A DNA stretch of 47,911 nt from Alkalinema sp. RU_4_3 (GCA_012031975.1 JAAUSA010000010.1:1-47911); one strand, 5' to 3'. Positions 8,364-18,386 are shown, counted from the stretch's first letter. Program-made: numbers and translations. Notes: a model not told the origin generated them from the letters alone.

Positions 8364-9469
8364 CTATCGATTAGCCCCGGCCCCGGCCGCATTGGGCGCC
8401 CCCCCCATCAAGCGCTGGAGTTCGTCGGGGCGGGAGGTTTTCGACATGGCGGCGTCAAAGGAGATCAGGCCCTGCTTATAGTAGTCAGAGAGGACCTTCT
8501 CCAGGGTCTGCATGCCGAGCTTACCGCCCGTCTGGATGGCTGAGTAGATCTGCGCCGTCTTCCCTTCCCGAATCAGGTTGGAGATAGCGGGGGTAATCAC
8601 CATTAGCTCCTGGGCCATGATCCGGCCATACTCACCGGGTTTGGGGTTCTTCTTGGACACCAGGGTTTGGCTGAAGACGGCGATCAGGGAGTTGGACAAC
8701 TGCACCCGCACCTGGGTTTGGCGCTCCGAGGGGAATACGTCGATGATCCGGTCAACGGTCTGGGCGGCGGAGCTGGTGTGCAGGGTGCCCATGACCAAGT
8801 GGCCCGTTTCAGCGGCGGTGATCGCCAGGGAAATCGTCTCCAAATCCCGCATCTCGCCCACCAGAATGATGTCGGGATCTTCGCGCAGGGCGGCCCGCAG
8901 CGCGTTGGCAAAGCTCTTGGTGTCCTCGCCCAACTGACGCTGGTGGACCAGGCATTTCTTGGGTTCGTAGACAAATTCGATCGGATCTTCCACCGTCAGA
9001 ATATGCTCGGCCCGCGTCCGGTTGATCAAGTCCAGCATGGCGGCGAGCGTCGTGGTTTGCCAGATCCTGTGGGACCTGTCACTAGGATCAAACCACGGGG
9101 CTTCTCAGCCATTTCCCGGACCACATCCGGCAGACCCAATTTCTCAAAACTAGGAATCTTGGAACTCAAGGCCCTCAGACAGGCCGCATAGGTGCCCCGG
9201 TCCTTATAGACATTCACCCGGAAACGGGCCAAACCCCGCACGCCGTAGGAGCAGTCCAGTTCCCAGTTCTGCTCTAGGTTTTTGCGCTGGGTGTTATTGA
9301 GCATGCTGAAGATCAGGCGCTGGCATTCTTCGGCACTGAGGGAGCGATCGCCGATCGGCTGCAAATGGCCGCTAATCCGAAAATAGGGCGGCAAACCTGC
9401 GGTCAGATGGAGGTCAGAACCACCCATTTCGACCAGCTGTTCCATCAAATCTTCAATCATCAACTCCAT
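8364..9469 (-). CDS. pilT: pilus retraction ATPase PilT (frameshifted in Walker A)
   Basis: A PilT-type hexameric retraction ATPase, about 368 residues after repair. The N-terminal frame (MELMIEDLMEQLVEMGGSDLH) reaches GPTGSGK and then derails; the other frame continues LDLINRTRAEHILTVEDPIEF, the Asp box, the Walker B region ILVGEMRDLETIS and HLVMGTLHTSSA, and AIRAGGK-like C-terminal elements. Restoring one A in the AAA (TTT at 9056-9058 on the plus strand) gives GKTTTLAAMLD, the expected Walker A. PilT powers twitching motility by depolymerising the pilus. It sits between pilB and pilC. The spacer to pilC is 189 bases, so an internal promoter is possible. Confidence 0.93.
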
Positions 9470-9572
9470 GCTGAGTCTCTCCTTGGTGCGATGCGAGTAG
9501 TGGGTTTGTACAGGCTAAAACGTCAAATCCTGGATCGGCCCCAACGGGACAGCTCCAGGATACTCACGAAAT

Positions 9573-11570
9573 CTATTCTTCGAAACGCGATGTCAAACAA
9601 TAGGGGCAATCCAGCCATTCTTGCTTCAGTTCCGCCGCACAGGTGCGACAGCTCAACACACTCTTACGCTTGGTCTTGAGTTCGGACTCTAGACCGGTAT
9701 CGGTGAAGGTAACGCGTTCCACTTCCTCCAAGGTGGTCAATCCTTCGCGGACCAGATTCAGACTGTAGGCCAGGAGCGTAATCATGCCCTCTTCGATCGC
9801 CACTTCCTTAATCTGTTCCGTAGGAGCCCCCTTGGTGATCAAAACCTGGAGACGCTCAGAAACGCGCATCACCTCATAGACCCCGCAGCGACCTTTGTAG
9901 CCACCACCGGAACATTTGGGGCAGAGCGTACCGCGTTCCTTGGCCGAGTGAATCTCAGGATTTGAGAGGGTGTTGGCCTTGTAGAGGGTCATATTGGATG
10001 ACCCCGCCCCGGTGAAGCCAAACCGGGCCAGCTCCTCCGCTGAGGGCTTATAGGGCACGCGGCATTCATCGCAGACCCGGCGGACCAGGCGCTGGGCGAC
10101 GACCCCGATCAAGGCGCCGGAGACCATGAAGGGCTCGACGCCCATTTCATCGAGGCGGGCGATCGCCCCCGCTGCATCGTTGGTATGGAGTGTGGTTAAG
10201 ACCAAGTGACCCGTCAGGGCCGCTTCAATAGCGGTCTTGGCCGTTTCCTTATCTCGGGTCTCACCCACCAGAATCACATCCGGATCTTGGCGGAGGAAGG
10301 CCCGCAGGATGGCGGCGAAGTCCATGCCCTTTTCGCGGATCACCTGGACCTGGGTGAGGCCGGGGAGGGAGTACTCGATCGGATCTTCAGCCGTACTGAT
10401 GTTGACGCCGGGTTCGTTCCGTTCCGCCAAGGCCGAGTAAAGCGTCGTGGTTTTACCAGAGCCCGTGGGGCCTGTCACGAGGATCAGACCAAAGGGACGG
10501 CGAACCATTTCCTGGACGATCGACAGGGCGTTGGGCTCCTGAATCAACTTATCGAGACCGAGCTGGGTGACAGAGTTGTCCAGAATCCGCAGTACGACCT
10601 TTTCGCCATGTTTGCTGGGCAGGGTATTGACCCGGAAGTCAATTTTGCGGCCTTCGTAGATTCGACGAATCCGGCCATCCTGGGGCGCGCGACGCTCGGC
10701 GATATCCAACTGGGAAATAATCTTGAATCGGGCCGTCACCGCTGGAATGATCTTCTTCGGCAGCGCCTCAAAGGCTTCCTGCAAGACGCCATCCTTACGG
10801 AAGCGCACCCGCAGAAACTCCTCTTGGGGCTCCACGTGGATATCCGAAACCCCATTTTGCAAGGCTTTAATCAGAATCTTGTTGACCAGCGTAATAATCG
10901 GCGCGGCATCGGCTTCGGCGGAGTCGAGGTCCATTTCAGCGGCATCAAGCTCATTGACCTCTTCCAGGCCCTCTAGGCCTTCGAGATCCGATCGCACATC
11001 CACTTTTTGCTGCTGATCAAGCTGCTGTTGCTTATTGACCTGCTCGTCGAGGTAACCCGAAATCAGACGGTTGTAATCTTCAAGGGTGATCACCAGGCGT
11101 TGGAGACTATAGCCCTTGGCTCGCAAAATGCGGTTCAGGTCATCCTGGGCATCAAGATTGTCGGGATCGACCATCGCCACCAGGACAAAGGCGGGTTCCG
11201 CGTCACTCTTCGAAAGGGGGATCAGGCGATAGCGGCGGCAGAGATCAACGGGGATCAGTGCCTCAATTAGCTGGCCGACTTGATTGGCCGAGACCTGGTT
11301 GATCTCAGGATCAAGGGATTCGACCCCATAGAGAATTTTGAGCTCAAACAGTTGCTGCTTCTTATACTGGCGCAGGAGTTCTGGCGAAAGCTGTTGACCG
11401 GTGATCAGCTCCAACGCTTCTGTCAGAGGCTTACCAGTCCGGCGGCTGTCCATTAGAGCTTTCTGAACTTGCTCTTGATTGGCAAACCCAGACTGAACTA
11501 GCTTGTTGCCGAAGGGCGAGAGATTGTTCTGGACAACAAGGGCGCGCCGCTGAGAGGGGGAGTTAGTCAT
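9573..11570 (-). CDS. pilB: pilus extension ATPase PilB with extra C-terminal zinc ribbon
   Basis: A 665-residue GspE/PilB assembly ATPase. An N-terminal MshEN/GspE_N region (about 20-150, with LVQSGFANQEQVQKAL) is followed by the ATPase core: GPTGSGKTTT Walker A near 368, ILVGETRD Walker B region and LTTLHTNDA His box. A four-cysteine zinc site (CDEC near 498, CPKC near 548) is typical of PilB. Beyond this is a further short C-terminal CRTC...CPYC ribbon (about 638-658), seen in cyanobacterial PilB proteins and absent from many others. The ATG at 11570 is preferred over one five codons earlier. It is divergent from grpE and followed by pilT after about 100 bases. Confidence 0.95.
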   Translation of the reverse strand: MTNSPSQRRALVVQNNLSPFGNKLVQSGFANQEQVQKALMDSRRTGKPLTEALELITGQQLSPELLRQYKKQQLFELKILYGVESLDPEINQVSANQVGQLIEALIPVDLCRRYRLIPLSKSDAEPAFVLVAMVDPDNLDAQDDLNRILRAKGYSLQRLVITLEDYNRLISGYLDEQVNKQQQLDQQQKVDVRSDLEGLEGLEEVNELDAAEMDLDSAEADAAPIITLVNKILIKALQNGVSDIHVEPQEEFLRVRFRKDGVLQEAFEALPKKIIPAVTARFKIISQLDIAERRAPQDGRIRRIYEGRKIDFRVNTLPSKHGEKVVLRILDNSVTQLGLDKLIQEPNALSIVQEMVRRPFGLILVTGPTGSGKTTTLYSALAERNEPGVNISTAEDPIEYSLPGLTQVQVIREKGMDFAAILRAFLRQDPDVILVGETRDKETAKTAIEAALTGHLVLTTLHTNDAAGAIARLDEMGVEPFMVSGALIGVVAQRLVRRVCDECRVPYKPSAEELARFGFTGAGSSNMTLYKANTLSNPEIHSAKERGTLCPKCSGGGYKGRCGVYEVMRVSERLQVLITKGAPTEQIKEVAIEEGMITLLAYSLNLVREGLTTLEEVERVTFTDTGLESELKTKRKSVLSCRTCAAELKQEWLDCPYCLTSRFEE

Positions 11571-11847
11571 AGCTGTGATACACAAGGGTCGCTTCTATAC
11601 AATATGCCCCAAAAAACCAGAAGGGCACGCTGAGAATCCAAAATTGATGGGAAATCTCTCCGGACAAACCTGCGGCCAACCTGAATCAGGCTGAATCGAA
11701 CAAAGGTGGAACGAGGCGCAACTGACAAGCTATCCTAGAAAGGATTGTCTGATATATCTAGAATTCAGACCCCACGTGGGAGCCCTCCCCACCAGGTTGG
11801 ATTGTCAGACAGCAAGCCATATGTTTTAAAGGGAACAAAACGCGCTC
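11571..11847. promoter_or_regulatory. divergent intergenic region between pilB and grpE
   Basis: 277 bases separate the pilB and grpE starts and must carry promoters for both directions. Visible elements are an inverted repeat GTCTGA...TCAGAC in the 11745-11770 area and a second GGATTGTCAGACA some 50 bases later. I did not find the CIRCE repeat (TTAGCACTC-N9-GAGTGCTAA) that HrcA binds, so heat control by HrcA is not supported here. Confidence 0.4.
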
Positions 11848-12549
11848 ATGATCGAGGAAACCAATCCCCTAGAGGAAGCGGCGGCGACTCAAGCCCCACC
11901 CTCCTCTGAGTCAAATGCCGAAAATATCGAGGAACTGCTTGAGGACAATGGGGAGATTCCAGAACTCATTGACCCTGAGGCATCCCCCTCCGAGGCAGCG
12001 CCTCCCTCGGCTAGCAGCGATGAAGACGAAACAGACTATGAAGCGGCTTTTCTTGAGCTGCGCGGCAGCTATGCCGCCAAGGAGCGGGAATGTGAAGCCC
12101 TGAAGACCCAGAGTGACGATCGCCAAAATCAATATCTGCGCCTGGCTGCTGATTTCGAAAATTTCCGCCGCCGTACCCAGAAGGAAAAGGAAGATCTTGA
12201 GGTGCAGATCAAGATCAATTCCCTGGGAGAACTGCTCTCGGTGGTCGATAACTTTGAGCGGGCCAGATCCCACCTCAAACCCCAAACCGATTCAGAGCTG
12301 ACCATGCACAAGAGCTACCAAGGGGTATACAAGGACATGGTCGATCGCCTGAAGAAGCTAGGGGTCTCGCCCATGCGATCGGAGGGTCAGATGTTTGACC
12401 CGAATCTCCACGAGGCGGTCATGCGCGAGCCGACGGACCAGCATCCGGAGGGAACGGTTGTGGAGGAGCTGGTGGCGGGTTACATGATTGGGGAGCGGGT
12501 GCTGCGTCACGCCATGGTGAAGGTGGCGGCGGCCCCAGAGGACGGTTAA
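11848..12549 (+). CDS. grpE: nucleotide exchange factor GrpE
   Basis: A 233-residue GrpE, the nucleotide exchange factor for DnaK. A long acidic Pro/Glu/Ser-rich leader (about 1-65) precedes the helical coiled-coil (YEAAFLELRGSYAAKERECEAL..., FENFRRRTQKEKEDL) and the C-terminal beta domain (GQMFDPNLHEAVMREP, EELVAGYMIGERVLRHAMVKV), all diagnostic. The ATG at 11848 follows a purine-rich GGGAACAAAA stretch. It is followed in the same direction by dnaK and dnaJ after a long 358-base gap, so dnaK may also have its own promoter. Confidence 0.96.
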   Translation: MIEETNPLEEAAATQAPPSSESNAENIEELLEDNGEIPELIDPEASPSEAAPPSASSDEDETDYEAAFLELRGSYAAKERECEALKTQSDDRQNQYLRLAADFENFRRRTQKEKEDLEVQIKINSLGELLSVVDNFERARSHLKPQTDSELTMHKSYQGVYKDMVDRLKKLGVSPMRSEGQMFDPNLHEAVMREPTDQHPEGTVVEELVAGYMIGERVLRHAMVKVAAAPEDG

Positions 12550-12907
12550 CTCAAGGGACCTAGCGTTTTGTTGTTAGGTAGAAACATCAAGGCAGGTCAG
12601 GGAATTCTTGCCTTGAATGTTTCCGGATTTCTCGTTGATGAAAGCGAGAAATGTATCAAGATTTGGGCATGATTGTGAGAGGGTGCATAGACTAGACTGT
12701 GGGAGTTTTGGCTAAACGTGCTGATACTCGGCTGTTTGCCAGGTTTCTTCGGTTCCACTGCTGCGGTGACACAAGATCGCGCAGTACAAACCTTTGCATA
12801 AAAAAGTTTGCGAAATCTGAAGGAATAGGACATAACCATAGAGTGTGCGACTATTTAGCCGCTCTAGACCAAATCAAGCATCTTACGTACCGTTACCGCC
12901 GCGAGTT
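12550..12907 (+). other. 358-base grpE-dnaK spacer with an 8-bp inverted repeat
   Basis: No convincing gene is present. A perfect 8-bp inverted repeat ATTTCTCG / CGAGAAAT (12627-12634 and 12645-12652, 10-base loop) lies about 80 bases after the grpE stop. It could be a transcript hairpin or an operator for dnaK. It is not CIRCE. The remaining sequence shows no strong promoter match that I can defend. The short open frames here overlap the dnaK start and look accidental. Confidence 0.4.
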
Positions 12908-14981
12908 ATGGGAAAAGTTATTGGGATTGACCTGGGTACCACGAATAGTTGCGTCTCTGTTCTAGAGGGCGATCAGTCTGTCGTGATTCCAAATACTGAG
13001 GGCGGACGGACCACCCCCAGTATTGTGGGATTTGGCAAGGCCGGTGAGCGCCTAGTTGGCCAACTGGCCAAGCGCCAAGCCGTCACGAACGCAGAGAATA
13101 CGGTTTACAGCATTAAGCGCTTCATTGGTCGCCGCTGGGATGACACCCAGGAGGAGCGATCGCGCGTCCCCTACAATTGCGCCCAGGGCAAGGATTCAAC
13201 GGTCAACGTTGAAATTCGCGGCCAAGCCTACACGCCCCAAGAGGTGTCGGCCATGATTCTGCAGCGCCTCAAGCAGGATGCGGAAGCCTACTTGGGTGAG
13301 CCCGTCACGGAGGCTGTGATTACTGTCCCGGCCTACTTTAGTGATGCCCAGCGTCAGGCGACGAAGGATGCGGGGACGATCGCGGGCCTCGAAGTCCTGC
13401 GGATCATCAACGAGCCCACGGCGGCGGCCCTGGCCTACGGCGTGGACAAGCAGGACCAGGAGCAGCAGGTTCTGGTCTTTGACCTCGGCGGCGGCACCTT
13501 TGACGTCTCGATCCTGCAATTGGGCGATGGCGTCTTCGAAGTGAAGGCCACCTCGGGCAACAACCACCTCGGCGGCGATGACTTCGATGCGGTGATCATG
13601 TCCTGGCTGATTGATGCTTTCAAACAGCAGGAAGGGATCGACCTTTCCACGGACAAGATGGCGATTCAGCGCCTGCGGGAAGCGGCAGAACGGGCCAAGA
13701 TTGATCTCTCTGGCACCATGACCAGCACGATCAACCTGCCGTTCATCACCGCCAATGAGTCCGGGCCAAAACACCTGGAAGCTGAATTGAGCCGGGCTAA
13801 ATTTGAAGAGCTGGCCAGACTTGATCCAGGGCACGATCGAGCCCATGGAGCAGGCCCTCAAGGATGCCGATATGAAGGTCGAGGATATCGATCGGATTCT
13901 GTTGGTGGGCGGGTCCACTCGGATTCCAGCGGTGCAGGAGGCTCTGAAGGCCTTCTTTAATGGGAAGACCCCCGATCGATCGATCAACCCTGACGAAGCC
14001 GTTGCCCTTGGCGCAGCAGTTCAGGCAGGGGTACTCGGTGGGGAAATCAAGGATCTGCTGCTGCTGGATGTGACACCGCTGTCGCTTGGGATCGAAACCC
14101 TGGGCGAAATGTTCACCAAAATCATCGAGCGCAACACGACCATTCCTTCGAGCCGCGCCCAGGTCTTCTCTACTGCCACCGATGGTCAAACTTCCGTGGA
14201 GGTCCATGCCCTCCAGGGTGAGCGGGCCATGGCGAGGGATAACAAGAGTTTGGGTAAGTTCCAACTCACAGGCATCCCACCTGCCCCCCGAGGTGTGCCT
14301 CAAATTGAGGTGACCTTTGAGATCGATGCCAACGGAATTTTGAAGGTTTCGGCGAAGGACTTGGGGACTGGTCGTGCCCAGGGCGTTGAGATCAGCAACA
14401 CGGGCGGTCTGAGCGGTAGCGAAATCGAGCGGATGCGCCAGGAATCTGAACTCTTTGCGGAGGATGATGCTAAGCGCAAGGAAATGGTGGAGCTGAAGAA
14501 CAAGGCCGACAACCTCTTCTACACCTACGAAACCACCCTTCGCGACAACAGCGAACTGATCGGCGACAGTCTCAAAACTGAAGCGGCGGAGAAGCTGGCG
14601 GCGCTCAAGGCGGCCATGAATAGTTCTGCCACCTCCGTGGCGGATATGTCCGGGCGGATTGAGGCCTTGCAGCAGGTTCTGTTTGCGATCGGGGCGGCGG
14701 TCTATAGCGGCGGTGATAGTGGTGGTGGTAGTGGTGGTGGTAGTGCAGCGGCCACTCCAACTCCAACCCCAACCCCTGCAGCTAATTTTGATGCAGCGGC
14801 GACGGTACAGGCACCGACGCCCAGTGCCGATCCCTTCGGAGAGGATCCCTTTGCGGCTCCGACGGTGGCAGCCCCGAGTGATGATCCCTTTGCGGCAATG
14901 CCCACCAGTGGCGGCGGTGTGAGCGATGATCCCTTCGATCTCGATGCTACGATTACGGCGGATTACGAAGCCGTGGATTAG
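12908..14981 (+). CDS. dnaK: chaperone DnaK (Hsp70), frameshifted, with DPF-repeat tail
   Basis: An Hsp70 of about 690 residues after repair. The ATPase domain starts [21 protein letters not shown] and shows [32 protein letters not shown] and [12 protein letters not shown]. The first frame derails near 13815-13830 (ELARLDPG instead of an [13 protein letters not shown] run); the second continues [18 protein letters not shown] and [13 protein letters not shown], through the substrate-binding domain ([17 protein letters not shown]). Repair needs two extra bases or one fewer. The lid is followed by a Gly/Ser-rich and Pro/Thr-rich linker and four DPF motifs before ITADYEAVD. Cyanobacteria carry several dnaK paralogues; which one this is cannot be settled here. 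It pairs with grpE upstream and dnaJ downstream. Confidence 0.94.
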
Positions 14982-15006
14982 CACTAGAACTCAAGATGCT
15001 CGATTC

Positions 15007-15042
15007 AGGGGTCAGTTCCGCTTAAGGGCAGAACTGACCCCT
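15007..15042 (+). terminator. strong 12-bp inverted repeat between dnaK and dnaJ
   Basis: Perfect 12-bp arms AGGGGTCAGTTC (15007-15018) and GAACTGACCCCT (15031-15042) flank a 12-base loop, 25 bases after the dnaK stop. It is followed by AGTACTTTTA rather than a long U-run. It may terminate or attenuate dnaK transcripts, or protect the dnaK mRNA 3' end, which would uncouple dnaJ expression from dnaK. Confidence 0.6.
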
Positions 15043-15212
15043 AGTACTTTTAAATACAGAGGCGCTATTTGGGGGGTATGGATCGGTAATCCGAGTGTTG
15101 TATCCGTATGTCAAGGGGCGTAATAGAGTATTACAATTGGAGGCTGAACTGGCCTTGTTCAGGTCAAGTTTCTGGTGTCTTTCATCCCCCCCGCAAGAGC
15201 GAAGCAGTACCT

Positions 15213-16358
15213 ATGGCGCGTGACTATTACGAACTTCTTGGCGTTTCTCGAAGTGCCGACAAAGAGGAAATTAAGAAATCCTTTCGGCGTCTCGCACGTA
15301 AGTACCATCCCGATGTGAACAAAGATCCGGGGGCGGAGGATACGTTTAAGGAGATCAACCGGGCCTATGAGGTGCTGTCGGAACCTGAGATGCGCGAGCG
15401 CTACGATCGCTTCGGCGAGGCAGGCGTCAGCGGGGGCGGCGGCGCTGGCGGCTTCCAGGACTTTGGCGACATGGGTGGCTTTGCCGATATTTTTGAGAGT
15501 TTCTTTGGGGGCTTTGCGGGGGGCGGTCCCCAGGCCCAGGGCGGTGGTGGACAGCGGCGGCGCAATGGACCTATGCGGGGGGATGACCTGCGTCTTGACC
15601 TGAAGCTGGACTTCCGAGAAGCGATCTTCGGCGGCGAGAAGGAAATTCGCATCAGCCACCTAGAAAGCTGTACAACTTGCAGCGGCTCCGGGGCCAAGTC
15701 CGGCAGTCGGCCCAAGACCTGTGGGACCTGTAATGGTCAAGGTCAGGTGCGTCGGGCCACCCGCACGCCCTTTGGCAGTTTTACCCAAGTGGCGGCTTGT
15801 CCGACCTGTGATGGCTCGGGCCAGGTGATCGAGGACAAATGCGAGGTTTGCGCGGGCAAGGGCCAGCGTCAGGAAACCAAGAAGCTGAAGATCAGTATTC
15901 CAGGGGGTGTGGACAACGGCACTCGTTTGCGGGTTTCAGGGGAGGGCGATGCAGGCATGCGCAGCGGTCCCCCTGGCGATCTGTACGTTTACCTCTTCGT
16001 CAATGAAGATGCGCTGTTCCAGCGTGATGGGTTGAACATTCTGTCTAACTTCAAGATCAGCTACCTCCAGGCGATTCTTGGTGCGAAGGTGGCTGTTGAG
16101 ACGGTGGACGGTCCAGAGGAAGTGACGATTCTCCCTGGCACCCAGCCCAATACGGTGATTAACCTCGAAGGCAAGGGTGTGCCGCGTCTGGGCAATCCCG
16201 TCAACCGTGGCAACCACCTCTTGACCGTGGCGATCGAGATTCCCAAGACCGTCAGCGCCGAGGAACGGGAGCTGCTGGAAAAACTCGCGACACTGCGGGG
16301 CGATCGCGTCGGTAAGGGCGGCATTGAAGGCTTCTTCGGCAAGGTGTTTGGCCAATGA
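15213..16358 (+). CDS. dnaJ: chaperone DnaJ (Hsp40, type I)
   Basis: A 381-residue class A J-protein. The J domain ([16 protein letters not shown]..., HPD inside KYHPDVNKD near 33) stimulates DnaK ATPase. It is followed by a Gly/Phe-rich region (about 75-125), four zinc-binding CxxCxGxG repeats ([32 protein letters not shown], about 150-220) and the client-binding C-terminal domains. The ATG at 15213 is chosen because it gives the invariant [10 protein letters not shown] start. The 3' end overlaps the TusA-like gene by four bases (ATGA), so translation is probably coupled. Confidence 0.97.
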   Translation: MARDYYELLGVSRSADKEEIKKSFRRLARKYHPDVNKDPGAEDTFKEINRAYEVLSEPEMRERYDRFGEAGVSGGGGAGGFQDFGDMGGFADIFESFFGGFAGGGPQAQGGGGQRRRNGPMRGDDLRLDLKLDFREAIFGGEKEIRISHLESCTTCSGSGAKSGSRPKTCGTCNGQGQVRRATRTPFGSFTQVAACPTCDGSGQVIEDKCEVCAGKGQRQETKKLKISIPGGVDNGTRLRVSGEGDAGMRSGPPGDLYVYLFVNEDALFQRDGLNILSNFKISYLQAILGAKVAVETVDGPEEVTILPGTQPNTVINLEGKGVPRLGNPVNRGNHLLTVAIEIPKTVSAEERELLEKLATLRGDRVGKGGIEGFFGKVFGQ

Positions 16359-16588
16359 TTACTCCGGACCTACAGATCGATCTGCGGGGCACTCCCTGCC
16401 CGATCAACTTTGTCAAAACCAAGCTCAAGCTGGAAAAGATGGAATCTGGCCAGGTTTTGGAAGTCTGGCTCGATCCGGGGGAGCCCGTGGAGCAGGTGCC
16501 GGATAGCCTGCGTATGGAGGGCTACACCATTGAGGCGATTGACGATCGATCGGGGTTCTTTGCCCTGCTGATTCGCAATACGCAATGA
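16355..16588 (+). CDS. TusA/SirA-like sulfur carrier family protein
   Basis: A 77-residue protein with the TusA-fold signature [14 protein letters not shown]; the Cys in CPxN is the expected persulfide site. TusA proteins accept sulfur from cysteine desulfurases and pass it on, for example for tRNA thiolation, although many relatives have unknown partners. It begins with ATGA overlapping the dnaJ stop and ends with ATGA overlapping the rsgA start, so it is translationally coupled to both. That position between a chaperone and a ribosome-maturation GTPase hints at a role in translation or protein quality control, by inference only. Confidence 0.85.
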   Translation: MITPDLQIDLRGTPCPINFVKTKLKLEKMESGQVLEVWLDPGEPVEQVPDSLRMEGYTIEAIDDRSGFFALLIRNTQ

Positions 16589-17625
16589 GCCAGCCTTTAC
16601 TCGGGACGGTCGTCGCGGCCCAGGCCAACTACTACTTCGTCCGATTGACCTCTGGGGAGCAGTTGCTCTGCGTCAAGCGAGCGCTGCTGCGCAAACTGGG
16701 CCATCGGGTGATGGTGGGGGACCAAGTGGAGGTCGAGGAGCCGGACTGGCAGGGGATGCGGGGAGCGATCTGTGGGGTTTTGCCGCGTCGGAGTCTGCTC
16801 GATCGACCTCCCGTGGCCAATGCCAGCCAGGTATTGCTGGTTTTTGCTATGGCCCAGCCTGCCCTCGATGAGATTCAGTTGAGTCGTTTTTTGGTGACGG
16901 CGGAGTCCACGGGGATTGAAGTATTGCTTTGTTTGAGTAAGGCGGATTTGATTGAGCCGGAGGAGCAGGCGGATTGGCGGCAGCGTCTGACGGATTGGGG
17001 CTATCCACCGCTGTTGATTAGTGCTCAGTCAGGTTGGGGGCGCGATGCTCTGCTGGGGAGGTTGGCCGATGGCATCACGGTGGTTTCGGGGCCTTCTGGG
17101 GTAGGGAAGTCTAGCTTAATCAACTGGCTGATTCCGGATCTCGAAATCCGGGTGTCGGCGGTATCGGGCAAGCTGGAGCGCGGTCGCCATACGACCCGCC
17201 ATGTGGAATTGTTTGAATTGCCCCAGGGAGGATTGCTGGCGGATACGCCGGGGTTTAATCAGCCGGATCTGCTGGGAAGTCCGGAGGAGATTGGCCAGTA
17301 TTTTCCGGAGGTGCGATCGCGCCAGGGCCATTGTCAGTTCAGCGACTGTCTGCACCGCGAGGAGCCGGGCTGCGGGGTGCGGGGGGATTGGGATCGCTAT
17401 GATTTCTACCTGTTGGTGCTGGAGGAGGCGATCGCGCGGGCGGCCATAGAGGCCAAGCAGGCCAACCGCAAAACCAACCTCAAGCAAAAAAATAAGGGCC
17501 AGGGCCAGGTCACCTATGAGCCGATTTTGGACACAAAGTACCGCAAGAAGGGCCGCAATACGGAGCAGCAGACCATGAAGCTCCTCAAGGGCAAGCCAGA
17601 GGATCTGCCAGAGGAACCTGATTAG
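16585..17625 (+). CDS. rsgA: ribosome small subunit-dependent GTPase RsgA
   Basis: A 346-residue circularly permuted GTPase that helps mature the 30S subunit. An N-terminal OB-fold (about 1-75) is followed by the permuted G domain, with the G4-like LCLSKADL preceding the P-loop GPSGVGKSS (near 170) and DTPGF, then a zinc-binding region with CQFSDCLHREEPGC (about 248-263). The C-terminal tail is basic and lysine-rich (KKNKGQGQ...). The start overlaps the TusA-like gene by four bases. The 3' end overlaps the convergent Uma2 gene by four bases. Confidence 0.96.
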   Translation: MSQPLLGTVVAAQANYYFVRLTSGEQLLCVKRALLRKLGHRVMVGDQVEVEEPDWQGMRGAICGVLPRRSLLDRPPVANASQVLLVFAMAQPALDEIQLSRFLVTAESTGIEVLLCLSKADLIEPEEQADWRQRLTDWGYPPLLISAQSGWGRDALLGRLADGITVVSGPSGVGKSSLINWLIPDLEIRVSAVSGKLERGRHTTRHVELFELPQGGLLADTPGFNQPDLLGSPEEIGQYFPEVRSRQGHCQFSDCLHREEPGCGVRGDWDRYDFYLLVLEEAIARAAIEAKQANRKTNLKQKNKGQGQVTYEPILDTKYRKKGRNTEQQTMKLLKGKPEDLPEEPD

Positions 17626-18386
17626 TCCTCCGGGTCGAGACCGAGCGATCGCAGCCGTTCGGCCAGCTGGTCGGCTCGCTGTCGTTGGCGATCGGTTTCT
17701 TGGGTTTGCTGGTCGATGATTTGGCGTTGGCGATCGACTTCCTGTTTTTGTTGCTCCATGAACTGCAAATGCTGCTGAACTAGGACGCGCTGTTGGAGAG
17801 CCTCTTCGCTGGGGGTCGGAACCAGATCGCCATTGGGGAGGAAGTAGCGCAACTGGCTGTCGGAGATGCCGAGATAGAGGTTGAGTACCTCACTCCAGCG
17901 GTGCCCCTTGGCGTCCGTGGGTATGGGCTGATAACGGCGGTTGACCAGGCGAAACCCCTGAAACTCCATGGTTTCGGGGGAGAACCAGAAATACTCGTAG
18001 GTATGGAAACTGTTTTGGTAGAGCTCTTTTTTGAGGCTGCGATCGACTTCGGCGGTTGAATCCGACAGCAGCTCAATAATCAGATCAGGATACTTGCCGT
18101 CTTCTTCCCAAACCACCCAAGACTTACGCGGTTTACGTTCGGTATCTTGGACGAGAAACAGGTCAGGCCCTCGGAAGTCGCGGTTCTTCAACTGCTGGCG
18201 ACTGAAGTAGACGGTCAGGTTCGCACCTAGGAAGAAGTCTGTGCGATTATGCCACAGCAGCTCTAGGGAGGCCACCAAGACCATTAACTGGATGTAATGC
18301 AGTGAACTTTCCATTTCAGGCTCATCACTTTCAAACCGACGGGCGTCGGGCATTTCATCGGCTAACTTCTGGATGATCGAGACCAT
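17622..18386 (-). CDS. Uma2 (DUF820) family putative nuclease
   Basis: A 254-residue Uma2 family protein. The PD-(D/E)xK-type core is visible as FRGPDLFLV and KYPDLIIELLSDST, followed by KELYQNSFHTYEYFWF. Residues about 205-254 form a Gln/Arg/Asp-rich coiled coil (RQRQIIDQQTQETDRQRQRADQL) ending RLRSLGLDPED, a tail common in cyanobacterial members. The family is hugely expanded in cyanobacteria; a nuclease activity is predicted from fold but the physiological target is unknown. It is convergent with rsgA, with a four-base overlap. A fragment with a similar tail lies at 24496-24567. Confidence 0.88.
   Translation of the reverse strand: MVSIIQKLADEMPDARRFESDEPEMESSLHYIQLMVLVASLELLWHNRTDFFLGANLTVYFSRQQLKNRDFRGPDLFLVQDTERKPRKSWVVWEEDGKYPDLIIELLSDSTAEVDRSLKKELYQNSFHTYEYFWFSPETMEFQGFRLVNRRYQPIPTDAKGHRWSEVLNLYLGISDSQLRYFLPNGDLVPTPSEEALQQRVLVQQHLQFMEQQKQEVDRQRQIIDQQTQETDRQRQRADQLAERLRSLGLDPED

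Noticed and set aside
9020-9070. Programmed frameshift in pilT
   Set aside because: The break is inside the Walker A motif with no slippery heptamer and downstream stem; a missing base in an A-run is simpler.
11571-11847. CIRCE heat-shock operator upstream of grpE
   Set aside because: The TTAGCACTC-N9-GAGTGCTAA pattern is not present; only short unrelated inverted repeats were seen.
12936-12946. TACCACGAAT in dnaK, resembling the flanking repeat at 38312 and 40184
   Set aside because: Here it encodes the GTTN motif of DnaK, and the similarity is only ten bases.
13196-14984. Minus-strand open frames of 263 and 395 codons opposite dnaK
   Set aside because: They are antisense shadows caused by the codon bias of dnaK, with no recognisable protein features.
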